64,000 nt of DNA, from assembly GCA_943842625.1 (NCBI GenBank), contig CALTCK010000012.1, positions 1-64,000 on the forward strand, given 5' to 3'. The stretch is from an uncultured Flavobacteriaceae bacterium. Its GTDB lineage: Bacteria > Bacteroidota > Bacteroidia > Flavobacteriales > Flavobacteriaceae. The position numbers were made by a program, and so were the translations under genes. The notes under the pieces are model-generated. The model was given only the letters and a program-made list of their open reading frames with translations, was not told the DNA's origin and searched no databases. This document shows, piece by piece, positions 1 through 7,651 of the stretch (positions within the stretch are counted from its first letter, which is position 1; every line of letters starts with the position of its first letter).

Positions 1-55
1 AATTAATTTTAATGAATAAAATTCGACTAGTTAACGTGGTAAATAAAAATTTATT

Positions 56-631
56 TTACCATGTATATTCAAAAGCTATATCACACTCAAAAGTTCCATC
101 TGAGTTAGTTCTAGTAATAGTTGTTGGAAAACCACCGGAGGATTCATAAGGTATGAAACTTAATGTGGAGATTGCATCATCATCGGATAAAGTATCGTAG
201 TCCCATAAATCAATATAATGTATAGACAAAAAACTAGTTAAATTAATAGGAGACTCTGGTATAAATTCGTATTCTACATTAAGACCACTTGCATTTGGTA
301 TGTAAAATGGGTGATCATAGATTATATTAAATAGACCTTCTGTCACTTGAATATATATATCAGCATCACTTAAATCAAGAGAATCCCAAAAATCACCATC
401 ATCTGTATCTGGAAATTTCTTTACTACAATTTTCGTTATTTTTATTGTTGTAGGCGTAAGTTGAACAGAACAATCAAATCCAGAAAATCCATCAAGACAA
501 TCACATTGACAATCAACGGTTTGAGAACCTCCATTTGTACAGTTGACAGGTGTACAATCGTCATCAGTTTCAGAACAACTGAAAGAAAAAATAAACAATA
601 ATAATAATGGGATTTTTAGAAAAGATTTCAT
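56..631 (-). CDS. EGF-like surface lipoprotein, hypothetical
   Basis: A 191-residue exported lipoprotein of unknown function. The N-terminus is a lipoprotein signal ending in a lipobox with Cys19. The acidic residues just after it (SETDDD) resemble the export signal that sends Bacteroidetes lipoproteins to the cell surface. Residues 26-54 hold a cysteine-rich EGF-like segment (Cys26, 31, 41, 43, 45, 54, ending in the GFSG..C pattern). The rest is beta-rich and acidic, with a DTDDGDFWD stretch that suggests a calcium-binding C2-like fold; that is inference. It stands alone, with no obvious partner. The start is an ATG directly before the signal peptide. Confidence 0.75.
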   Translation of the reverse strand: MKSFLKIPLLLLFIFSFSCSETDDDCTPVNCTNGGSQTVDCQCDCLDGFSGFDCSVQLTPTTIKITKIVVKKFPDTDDGDFWDSLDLSDADIYIQVTEGLFNIIYDHPFYIPNASGLNVEYEFIPESPINLTSFLSIHYIDLWDYDTLSDDDAISTLSFIPYESSGGFPTTITRTNSDGTFECDIAFEYTW

Positions 632-709
632 AAAATAGGTTTGAAAAAACTAATTAAAAAAAATAAGTTTATTTACAAAAAAAATCTTTTGTTTTAAGCC
701 AAATTTTTA

Positions 710-725
710 GTCACCTCGACAGGAT
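710..725 (-). repeat. tRNA-Arg 3'-end-like remnant
   Basis: These 16 bases match the 3' end of the tRNA-Arg at 868-883 with one mismatch. Read on the minus strand, the similarity continues upstream through a degraded T arm: a CAGG/CCTG stem remains but the T-loop consensus is lost. No D arm or anticodon arm is recognisable. It is either a decayed tandem tRNA copy or the footprint of a past integration at the tRNA 3' end. Confidence 0.5.
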
Positions 726-816
726 GGTTTCCTGCTATTAAACTCAAAACATTCAATTCTATCAAGGATTAGCTGCGCTGATCCCATAAAGCTTCGCTTT
801 GAAAATAGTACAAACA

Positions 817-847
817 AAAAAACGCTCAAGCAAGCTTGGCGTTTTTT
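817..847 (-). terminator. Rho-independent terminator after tRNA-Arg
   Basis: Inverted repeat AAAAAACGC/GCGTTTTTT with an inner CAAG/CTTG stem. On the minus strand it ends in a run of Ts and lies 22 bases past the tRNA-Arg 3' end, so it probably closes the rpe-tRNA transcript. Confidence 0.7.
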
Positions 848-868
848 CTTAATTGCACTATTTATTCG

Positions 869-942
869 TGACCTCGACAGGATTCAAACCTGTAACCCTC
901 AGAGCCGAAATCTGATATTCTATTCAGTTGAACTACGAGGCC
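869..942 (-). tRNA. tRNA-Arg (anticodon TCG)
   Basis: The minus strand folds as a 74-base tRNA. The acceptor stem GGCCTCG pairs with CGAGGTC (one G-U pair). The anticodon stem TCAGA/TCTGA is perfect, with loop TTTCGGC giving anticodon TCG, which reads CGA arginine codons. The T arm is ACAGG, TTTGAAT, CCTGT. The discriminator base is A and CCA is not encoded, as is usual in this phylum. It lies 33 bases after rpe on the same strand and is probably co-transcribed with it. Confidence 0.93.
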
Positions 943-975
943 ATTTAATGTTGATTAACAACAATTAAAAACTAG

Positions 976-1635
976 TTATTTTAAAAGATTTTTTAAATCT
1001 TTAATGGTATTATCAGGATTCGGTGATTTAAAAACATAACTTCCTGCCACCAATACATCTGCTCCAGCTTCAACAAGTTTTTTTGCGTTTTTATTAGTCA
1101 CTCCACCGTCCACTTGAATCATTGCAGAAGAATTTTTCCTGAGAATCATTTCTTTTAATTTTTCTACTTTGGAATAGGTGTTTTCAATAAAACTTTGTCC
1201 TCCAAAACCAGGATTTACACTCATAACCAACGCTAAGTCAATATCTTGAATGGTATCTTCTAATTGCATTACATTGGTATGAGGGTTTAAAGCTACTCCG
1301 GCTTTCATTCCTTCATTTTTAATAGCTTGGATTGTTCTATGTAAATGGTTACAAGCTTCAAAATGTACCGTTAAATAATCCATTCCTAAATCTGCAAAAG
1401 TTTTTATGTAACGATCGGGATCTACAATCATTAAATGCGCATCTAAAGTCTTCGTTGCATGCTTAGCTATCGTTTTAATGATAGGCATTCCGTAGGAAAT
1501 GTTAGGCACAAAAACACCATCCATTACATCCAAATGAAACCAATCCGCTTCACTATGGTTGACCATCTCTACATCTCTTTGTAAATTTCCGAAATCTGCT
1601 GCTAAAATCGATGGGGCAATTCGTGTTTTGCTCAT
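976..1635 (-). CDS. rpe: Ribulose-phosphate 3-epimerase
   Basis: Interconverts ribulose 5-phosphate and xylulose 5-phosphate in the pentose phosphate pathway, in the cytoplasm. The 219-residue TIM-barrel protein is of normal length. It shows the N-terminal APSILAADF signature, the metal-binding HLDVMDG and DAHLMI motifs, the phosphate-gripping NPGFGGQ loop and the catalytic VDGGV. The ATG at 1635 is preferred over an in-frame TTG four codons upstream because the protein then begins MSKTRIAPSIL, as family members do. It is followed by tRNA-Arg. A -7 promoter element lies about 40 bases upstream. Confidence 0.97.
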   Translation of the reverse strand: MSKTRIAPSILAADFGNLQRDVEMVNHSEADWFHLDVMDGVFVPNISYGMPIIKTIAKHATKTLDAHLMIVDPDRYIKTFADLGMDYLTVHFEACNHLHRTIQAIKNEGMKAGVALNPHTNVMQLEDTIQDIDLALVMSVNPGFGGQSFIENTYSKVEKLKEMILRKNSSAMIQVDGGVTNKNAKKLVEAGADVLVAGSYVFKSPNPDNTIKDLKNLLK

Positions 1636-1673
1636 ATTATAATTCAAAGATTAATTTAAAAAAAATTACATTA

Positions 1674-1681
1674 CAAAAGTA
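1674..1681 (-). promoter_or_regulatory. -7 element upstream of rpe
   Basis: TACTTTTG on the minus strand fits the Bacteroidetes TAnnTTTG -7 consensus, 38 bases before the rpe ATG. I see no good TTG -33 partner. Confidence 0.45.
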
Positions 1682-1743
1682 GTAATAATAAAGTGAAAAT
1701 CGATTCTGTAAGTTAGCAGTATTTTTAAATAAAATAGAATCAA

Positions 1744-1770
1744 AAAACCTTTGACAGAGCCAAAGGTTTT
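1744..1770 (-). terminator. Terminator after rpoD
   Basis: A 10-bp perfect stem (AAAACCTTTG/CAAAGGTTTT) with a 7-base loop. It is followed on the minus strand by a T run, 35 bases after the rpoD stop. Confidence 0.8.
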
Positions 1771-1804
1771 AAATAAAAATTAGATTGAATACGGTAATAG
1801 ATTA

Positions 1805-2668
1805 TTATCCTAAATAGGTCTTCAGTATTTTAGATCTAGTAGTATGCTTTAATCTTCTAATTGCTTTTTCTTTAATTTGTCTGACACGTTCACGCGTAAG
1901 ATCAAATGTTTCCCCAATTTCCTCAAGTGTCATTGGATGTTGGTCTCCCAATCCAAAATATAATCTAACAACGTCAGCTTCACGTGGTGTTAGGGTTTCT
2001 AGAGCTCTTTCAATTTCTGTTCTTAATGATTCATGTAAAAGACTTCGATCTGGATTTGGAGATTCACCACTTCTTAAAACATCATATAAATTAGAATCTT
2101 CTCCTTCTACCAAAGGAGCATCCATTGATACGTGTCGCCCAGAATTTTTCATAGATTCTTTAACGTCATTGATAGTCATATCCAACTCTTTTGCTATTTC
2201 TTCAGCTGAGGGAGGACGCTCGTGGGCTTGTTCCAGATAGGCAAACATTTTATTAATTTTGTTGATGCTTCCAATTTTATTTAATGGAAGACGAACAATA
2301 CGAGATTGTTCTGCTAGTGCTTGAAGTATAGATTGACGAATCCACCAAACAGCATAAGAAATAAATTTAAATCCACGTGTTTCGTCAAAACGTTGAGCAG
2401 CTTTAATTAGCCCTAAATTACCTTCGTTTATTAAGTCTGGTAAAGTCAAACCTTGATTTTGATATTGCTTAGCTACAGAAACAACAAATCGTAAATTAGC
2501 TTTTGTTAATTTTTCTAAAGCAATTTGATCACCTGCTTTAATACGTTGTGCTAATTCCACTTCTTCATCTGCAGTTATTAAATCGACTTTTCCAATTTCT
2601 TGTAGATATTTGTCTAAAGAAGCCGTTTCACGATTGGTAACCTGCTTGGTAATTTTAAGTTGTCTCAT
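1805..2668 (-). CDS. rpoD: Primary sigma factor (sigma-70/RpoD)
   Basis: Housekeeping sigma factor that directs RNA polymerase to most promoters. At 287 residues it lacks region 1.1, as Bacteroidetes primary sigma factors do. Region 1.2 is at about 16-48. Region 2 is at about 56-126, with the polymerase-binding [13 protein letters not shown] and the -10-melting [11 protein letters not shown]. Region 3 is at about 135-205. Region 4 is at about 220-275, with helix-turn-helix [18 protein letters not shown]. This is the factor expected to read the TAnnTTTG promoters seen across the window. It is a single gene with its own terminator. Confidence 0.97.
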   Translation of the reverse strand: MRQLKITKQVTNRETASLDKYLQEIGKVDLITADEEVELAQRIKAGDQIALEKLTKANLRFVVSVAKQYQNQGLTLPDLINEGNLGLIKAAQRFDETRGFKFISYAVWWIRQSILQALAEQSRIVRLPLNKIGSINKINKMFAYLEQAHERPPSAEEIAKELDMTINDVKESMKNSGRHVSMDAPLVEGEDSNLYDVLRSGESPNPDRSLLHESLRTEIERALETLTPREADVVRLYFGLGDQHPMTLEEIGETFDLTRERVRQIKEKAIRRLKHTTRSKILKTYLG

Positions 2669-2773
2669 GGGGTTTATTTTATTTTTTATTGCCTACTTTA
2701 TTATACGTAATTGAGATGCGAAAAGTTACAAAAGGTTGTATCTTTTATTATTTATTTTTAATTAGGCATAAAA

Positions 2774-2794
2774 AAACCTCCAATTTGGAGGTTT
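2774..2794 (-). terminator. Terminator after pnp
   Basis: A 9-bp perfect stem (AAACCTCCA/TGGAGGTTT) with a 3-base loop and a long T run on the minus strand, 20 bases after the pnp stop. Confidence 0.85.
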
Positions 2795-2814
2795 CTTATC
2801 TAATTAAATGAGTT

Positions 2815-5037
2815 TTAATCTCTATTTCGGTTGTTACCTCTATTTCGATTATCTCTATTTCGATTGTCTCTGCCTCTGTCATTACGGTCACGAGGAGGAC
2901 GTTCCACAAATCCCTCAGGTTTTGGTAAAATTGCTTTACGAGAAACTTTCTCTTTTCGAGTTCGTTTGTCTACACCAAAATATTTAACATCAAAAACATC
3001 TCCCATGTTAACTACATCAGAAACGTTTTCTGTACGTTCCCAAGCTAATTCTGAGACATGCAATAATACTTCATTTCCTGGAGCATCCATATACTCAACA
3101 ACAGCACCAAAATCAAGCATTTTGATGACTTTTACCTCATAAACGCTTCCAACTTCAGGTTTGAATAATAAAGAATCTATTTTTGCCATAACAGCATCAA
3201 TACCAGTACTACCTACTCCTAAAATTTCTACAATACCTTCTTCAGTAACAGGATCTTCGTTAATTACGATGGTCGTTTCGGTTTCTTTTTGCATCTCTTG
3301 AATTACTTTACCACCGGGACCAATTAGAGCACCAATAAATTCGTTAGGAATTCTTCGAGTCACCATTGTTGGCGCATGTTGTTTTACGCTTTCAGCTGGT
3401 TCAGCTATTGCATCTGTCAATTTGCTTAATATGTGTAAACGGCCTTCACGTGCTTGTTGTAGTGCATTCACTAATATTTCATAAGACAGTCCTTTTACTT
3501 TTATATCCATTTGACAAGCCGTAATACCTTCGGCAGTTCCTGTCACTTTAAAATCCATATCACCTAAGTGATCTTCATCACCTAAAATATCGGATAATAC
3601 AGCATACTTTCCTGACTCAGCATCCGATATTAATCCCATAGCAATTCCAGAGACAGGTCTTATCATTTGTACACCTGCATCCATAAGTGCCATTGTACCG
3701 GCACAAACAGTTGCCATAGAGGAAGAACCGTTAGATTCTAGCACTTCAGATACTACACGAACTGTATAAGGACAATCTTCAGGAATCATTCCTTTTAAGC
3801 CGCGTTGTGCTAGGTTACCATGACCTACTTCTCTTCTAGAAGTACCTCTTAATGGTCTAGCTTCACCTGTACAAAAAGGAGGGAAGTTATAGTGTAAATA
3901 GAAATTTTCTTCGCCTTCAAACGATGGCATATCTATTTTATTTGCATCTCTAGAAGTTCCCAGAGTAACAGTTGCTAGTGCCTGTGTTTCGCCACGAGTA
4001 AATACAGAAGAGCCGTGTGTTGATGGTAAATAATCTACTTCACACCAAATAGGTCTTATTTCATCTGTTTTACGACCATCTAATCTTAAACCTTCATCTA
4101 AGGTTAAGTTTCTGATGGCAGCCTTTTCAGCTTTCGCATAATATTTTGATACTAAATCGCCAAAATTTTCCAATTCCTCTTCAGAAAAAGTTGCTTTAAT
4201 TTCTTCTTTAATCTCAGAAAAAGCCATACCGCGTTCTTTTTTTGAAGAACCTGCTTTGGCAATGGCATAAACTTTATCGTAAGCCATATCGTATACTTTT
4301 TTCTCTAAGTCTGCATCCTCGCGTTCCCCTTCATACTCGCGGACTTCTTTTTTCCCGAATGCCTCAGCCAAACGTACTTGAGCCGCACATTGTACTTTAA
4401 TAGCTTCATGAGCAAATTTAATAGCATCTGCCATTTCTTCTTCAGAAATCTCATCCATTTCACCCTCTACCATCATTACAGAATCAGCTGATGCTCCGAT
4501 CATCATATCGATATCGGATTCTGCTAATTGCGCTCTAGTTGGGTTAATAACGAATTCACCATTTACTCGTCCAACTCTTGCTTCAGATATGGCACATTCA
4601 AATGGAAAATCGGATAATTGAATAGCTGCTGATGCTGCTAAACCTGCCATTGCATCTGGCATTACGTTTTCGTCATGTGACATTAATTGAATCATCACTT
4701 GTACTTCTGAGTGATAGTCTTTAGGAAATAATGGACGTAAAACACGATCTACTAAACGCATCGTTAATACTTCACCATCACTAGGTCTCGCTTCTCTTTT
4801 AAAGAATCCGCCTGGATAACGACCAGCCGCTGCAAATTTTTCTCTGTAATCTACTGTTAATGGTAAAAAGTCTACAGGACTTTGTTTGTAATTAGATACA
4901 ACGGTACATAACATCATGCACTTTCCTGATTGTACTACTACGCTACCATGCGCTTGTTTTGCTAATTTTCCGGTTTCGATAGATATTTCTCTACCATCAC
5001 CGAGGTCAATGACCTCTCTAAATGTTTTTGGAATCAT
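2815..5037 (-). CDS. pnp: Polyribonucleotide nucleotidyltransferase (PNPase)
   Basis: Phosphorolytic 3'-5' exoribonuclease for mRNA turnover, acting as a trimer in the cytoplasm. It has 740 residues. Two RNase PH domains lie at about 10-140 and 325-545. They are followed by a KH domain at about 555-615 with the IGPGGKVIQ loop, and an S1 domain at about 625-695. The last 35 residues form a low-complexity Arg/Asn/Asp/Gly tail, probably disordered and RNA-binding. The gene begins with ATG and lies downstream of rpsO, a neighbourhood known from many bacteria, but here each has its own terminator. Confidence 0.98.
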   Translation of the reverse strand: MIPKTFREVIDLGDGREISIETGKLAKQAHGSVVVQSGKCMMLCTVVSNYKQSPVDFLPLTVDYREKFAAAGRYPGGFFKREARPSDGEVLTMRLVDRVLRPLFPKDYHSEVQVMIQLMSHDENVMPDAMAGLAASAAIQLSDFPFECAISEARVGRVNGEFVINPTRAQLAESDIDMMIGASADSVMMVEGEMDEISEEEMADAIKFAHEAIKVQCAAQVRLAEAFGKKEVREYEGEREDADLEKKVYDMAYDKVYAIAKAGSSKKERGMAFSEIKEEIKATFSEEELENFGDLVSKYYAKAEKAAIRNLTLDEGLRLDGRKTDEIRPIWCEVDYLPSTHGSSVFTRGETQALATVTLGTSRDANKIDMPSFEGEENFYLHYNFPPFCTGEARPLRGTSRREVGHGNLAQRGLKGMIPEDCPYTVRVVSEVLESNGSSSMATVCAGTMALMDAGVQMIRPVSGIAMGLISDAESGKYAVLSDILGDEDHLGDMDFKVTGTAEGITACQMDIKVKGLSYEILVNALQQAREGRLHILSKLTDAIAEPAESVKQHAPTMVTRRIPNEFIGALIGPGGKVIQEMQKETETTIVINEDPVTEEGIVEILGVGSTGIDAVMAKIDSLLFKPEVGSVYEVKVIKMLDFGAVVEYMDAPGNEVLLHVSELAWERTENVSDVVNMGDVFDVKYFGVDKRTRKEKVSRKAILPKPEGFVERPPRDRNDRGRDNRNRDNRNRGNNRNRD
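2820..2862. repeat. Short repeats encoding the PNPase tail
   Basis: The 10-mer CTCTATTTCG occurs at 2820, 2838 and 2853. These are imperfect 15-18-base units that encode the repeated Asn-Arg-Asp pattern of the PNPase C-terminus. Confidence 0.7.
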
Positions 5038-5225
5038 AATTTTTAATTGCGCTCTACTTCAGCAGAGCAGTTAACAATGGTCAATATTCGATTTTACGAA
5101 TACAGTTGTTGTGTTGTGTGTAGTTGACCAACGAAAAACTTGCTATAGCTTTTCTGTTTAAACTCTAGGAGTTTTTTTCTTTAAAAAGAAAATTCTAATA
5201 AAAAAATCATCAGAAAATAAAAAAG

Positions 5226-5240
5226 GAGCACAAGGCTCCC
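5226..5240 (-). terminator. Terminator after rpsO
   Basis: Stem GGAGC/GCTCC with a 5-base loop, followed on the minus strand by TTTTTATTTT, 6 bases after the rpsO stop. The short stem makes it weaker than the pnp terminator. Confidence 0.6.
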
Positions 5241-5245
5241 ATATA

Positions 5246-5515
5246 TTACTTACGTAAATTTAAATCTTTCACAATTGCACGGTATCTCAAAATATCTTTT
5301 TTCATAAGATAGTTTAAAAGAGATCTTCTTTTACCTACTAGTTTTACCAAGGAACGCTCTGTGTTAAAATCTTTATGATTTTGTTTTAAGTGCTTCGTTA
5401 AATGGTCAATTCTATAGGTAAATAATGCGATTTGTCCTTCAGCAGATCCCGTGTCTTTATTTGATTTGCCGTGTTTTTTGAAAATTTTTCCTTTTTCTTC
5501 AGGTGATAAATACAT
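5246..5515 (-). CDS. rpsO: 30S ribosomal protein S15
   Basis: Binds 16S rRNA early in small-subunit assembly. The 89-residue all-helical protein has the normal length and the family landmarks: TGSAEGQIALFTYRI near the N-terminus, the HLKQNHKDF segment, and LVGKRRSLLNYL toward the C-terminus. It begins with ATG. Its leader of about 55 bases holds a CCGC/GCGG hairpin just after the -7 element. S15 represses its own mRNA in other bacteria, but whether this hairpin serves that role is unknown. Confidence 0.98.
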   Translation of the reverse strand: MYLSPEEKGKIFKKHGKSNKDTGSAEGQIALFTYRIDHLTKHLKQNHKDFNTERSLVKLVGKRRSLLNYLMKKDILRYRAIVKDLNLRK

Positions 5516-5572
5516 GCCAATATTATTTTAAATGATTTTTATGTACAGATTACCGCTTTGATAATCAGGCGG

Positions 5573-5580
5573 CAAATATA
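5573..5580 (-). promoter_or_regulatory. -7 element upstream of rpsO
   Basis: TATATTTG on the minus strand, an exact TAnnTTTG match 57 bases before the rpsO ATG. No clear -33 TTG. Confidence 0.5.
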
Positions 5581-5618
5581 TTGTTTTTCTTTTTAAATAG
5601 ATGTAATAATTGCTTTTT

Positions 5619-6482
5619 TTAAGCGGTTTTTTCCCTAAGAGGTCTATTTAATATCAAATCAATATATTGATTTACTTTAGATTTTAAATCCTTTCTATGA
5701 CTAATGAAATCTAAAAATCCATGTTCTTGAAGAAATTCAGCAGTTTGAAAACCTTCTGGTAATTCTTTTCCAGTAGTATCTCTCACGACACGAGGACCTG
5801 CAAAAGCAACCAATGCACCAGGTTCACTTATATTAATGTCACCTAACATAGCAAACGATGCTGTGGTACCTCCAGTAGTCGGATCTGTACATAACGAGAT
5901 GTAGGGGATTTTTGCTTCAGCTAGTTGAGCTAATTTAGCAGATGTTTTGGCTAATTGCATTAAGGATAATGCTGCCTCCATCATTCTGGCACCTCCACTT
6001 TTTGAAATGATCATAAAAGGTAGTTTTTTATTAATAGCGTAACCAGCCGCTCTAGCTATTTTTTCACCAACAACACTTCCCATAGACCCTCCAATAAAAC
6101 TAAAATCCATACAAGCAATAACAATATCTTCTCCCATCGATTTACCAACAGCTGTCCTTACGGCATCATTGAGCTTTGTTTTTTCTTTGGCTTGTTTTAA
6201 ACGATCGGTGTATTTTTTTGTGTCCTTGAATTTTAAGGGATCTTTAGAAGTAAGTTTTGAGTTTAGTTCTTTGTAGGTATCATCGAATAATATTTCAAAA
6301 TATTCGTTACTCCCAATTCTTACGTGATATCCATCTTCAGGGCTTACGTAAAAATTTTTCTCCAATTGTTCGGTGTCAACAATCTTTCCGGTAGGAGATT
6401 TATACCAAAGTCCTTTTGGGACATCTTTTTTTTGTTCTGTAGGAGTTTGAATTCCTTTTTTTGTTCTTTTAAACCAACTCAT
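5619..6482 (-). CDS. accD: Acetyl-CoA carboxylase carboxyltransferase beta subunit
   Basis: Forms the carboxyltransferase with AccA and moves the carboxyl group from biotin to acetyl-CoA, giving malonyl-CoA for fatty-acid synthesis. It has 287 residues. The crotonase-like core is intact, with [11 protein letters not shown] and [15 protein letters not shown]. The four N-terminal zinc-ribbon cysteines of the E. coli protein are missing: the matching positions read Ser29, Gly32, Ser47 and Asp50 in SPTG and SPED. I recall the same replacement in other Flavobacteriaceae AccD proteins. It lies 60 bases after fbaA on the same strand. Confidence 0.96.
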   Translation of the reverse strand: MSWFKRTKKGIQTPTEQKKDVPKGLWYKSPTGKIVDTEQLEKNFYVSPEDGYHVRIGSNEYFEILFDDTYKELNSKLTSKDPLKFKDTKKYTDRLKQAKEKTKLNDAVRTAVGKSMGEDIVIACMDFSFIGGSMGSVVGEKIARAAGYAINKKLPFMIISKSGGARMMEAALSLMQLAKTSAKLAQLAEAKIPYISLCTDPTTGGTTASFAMLGDINISEPGALVAFAGPRVVRDTTGKELPEGFQTAEFLQEHGFLDFISHRKDLKSKVNQYIDLILNRPLREKTA

Positions 6483-6542
6483 AGTTTGTAATGTTTTACA
6501 TTTTTAGAATTGCAAAATTGCAACTATCGTCCTAGAAATAAA

Positions 6543-7610
6543 TTATAAAGTGTTAACGTTATTAAGGTCTTTAAAAGCTTGCTTTAATCTTGTTTTAAAG
6601 GTAGCCTCACCTTCGCGGAGCCACTTTCTTGGATCATAATATTTTTTATTGGGTAAATCTTGACCATCAGGATTACCAATTTGTGTTTTTAAATAATCGA
6701 TGTTATGATTCATATAGTCTCTAATCCCTTCGCTGAAAGCGAATTGTAGATCAGTATCAATATTCATTTTTATCACTCCATATCCAATAGCTTCTCGAAT
6801 TTCATCTAAGGTAGAACCACTACCTCCATGAAACACAAAATCTATAGGGTTAGGTCCAGTATCGTATTTTTTTTCAACAAATTCTTGAGAATTTTTTAAT
6901 ATGATTGGAGTTAGTTCAACGTTTCCTGGTTTGTATACTCCGTGAACATTTCCAAATGCAGCAGCAATTGTAAATTGATTGCTTATTTTAGAGAGTTCCT
7001 CATAAGCATAGGCAACTTCTTCAGGCTGCGTATAAAGTTTTGAAGAATCTACATCACTATTGTCGACTCCATCTTCTTCTCCGCCGGTAATTCCTAATTC
7101 AATTTCTAAGGTCATACCCATTTTAGTCATCCTTTCAAGATATTTTTTACAAATCTCAATATTTTCCTCAATGGGCTCCTCTGATAAATCAATCATATGA
7201 GAACTGTAAAGCGGTTCGCCCGTTTCCTTATAATACTTCTCGCCAGCATCTAATAATCCATCAATCCAGGGTAATAATTTTTTTGCACAATGATCTGTGT
7301 GAAGTATCACTGTCGCTCCATAGGCCTTTGCCATTTCATGAACATGTTTAGCCCCTGCTATTCCTCCGGCAATTGCCGCTTTCTGATTTTCATTAGAAAG
7401 CCCTTTACCAGCATTAAAATGCGCTCCTCCATTTGAAAATTGAATGATAACAGGAGAATTTAACTCAACAGCAGTTTCTAGAACAGAATTTATACTATTG
7501 GTTCCGATAACATTAACCGCAGGTAAGGCAAACCCTTTGTCTTTGGCATATTGATGTATTTTTTGTACTTCTTTTCTGGTTGCTACACCCGGTTTGATTG
7601 AATGATTCAT
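6543..7610 (-). CDS. fbaA: Fructose-bisphosphate aldolase, class II
   Basis: Zinc-dependent reversible cleavage of fructose 1,6-bisphosphate in glycolysis and gluconeogenesis. The 355-residue protein resembles the E. coli FbaA type. It has the zinc-binding HTDHCAKKLLPW motif, HGVYKPGNV and the phosphate-binding FHGGSGST loop. The ATG at 7610 gives MNHSIKPGVATR, the family N-terminus; an upstream in-frame TTG at 7631 is rejected. It lies between tamL (41-base gap) and accD, all on one strand. Confidence 0.97.
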   Translation of the reverse strand: MNHSIKPGVATRKEVQKIHQYAKDKGFALPAVNVIGTNSINSVLETAVELNSPVIIQFSNGGAHFNAGKGLSNENQKAAIAGGIAGAKHVHEMAKAYGATVILHTDHCAKKLLPWIDGLLDAGEKYYKETGEPLYSSHMIDLSEEPIEENIEICKKYLERMTKMGMTLEIELGITGGEEDGVDNSDVDSSKLYTQPEEVAYAYEELSKISNQFTIAAAFGNVHGVYKPGNVELTPIILKNSQEFVEKKYDTGPNPIDFVFHGGSGSTLDEIREAIGYGVIKMNIDTDLQFAFSEGIRDYMNHNIDYLKTQIGNPDGQDLPNKKYYDPRKWLREGEATFKTRLKQAFKDLNNVNTL

Positions 7611-7651
7611 AGTTGTATTGTTATATAGCAAAAATAATAAAATATTATGGT

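Larger units (their letters stand above)
632..868. other. Non-coding stretch beside tRNA-Arg
   Basis: No gene is visible here. The stretch holds the tRNA-like remnant, a strong hairpin at about 762-780 (GGATTAGC pairing with GCTGATCC), a small hairpin at about 789-801 (AAAGC/GCTTT) and the terminator downstream of tRNA-Arg. The row of hairpins suggests RNA-level decay products or an unrecognised small RNA, but nothing here matches a known RNA family. Confidence 0.4.

Noticed and set aside
710-883. Integrated mobile element between tRNA-like repeats
   Set aside because: Only about 150 bases lie between the copies, with no integrase or cargo. At most it is a footprint.
2831-3142. Open frame of 103 codons on the plus strand
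   Set aside because: Antisense to pnp; its Leu/Ser/Arg-rich start simply mirrors the repeat-coded PNPase tail.
5038-5245. Riboswitch or small RNA between pnp and rpsO
   Set aside because: There are short hairpins (GCTCT/AGAGC near 5050 and AAACTC/GAGTTT near 5160), but no conserved riboswitch features I can recognise.
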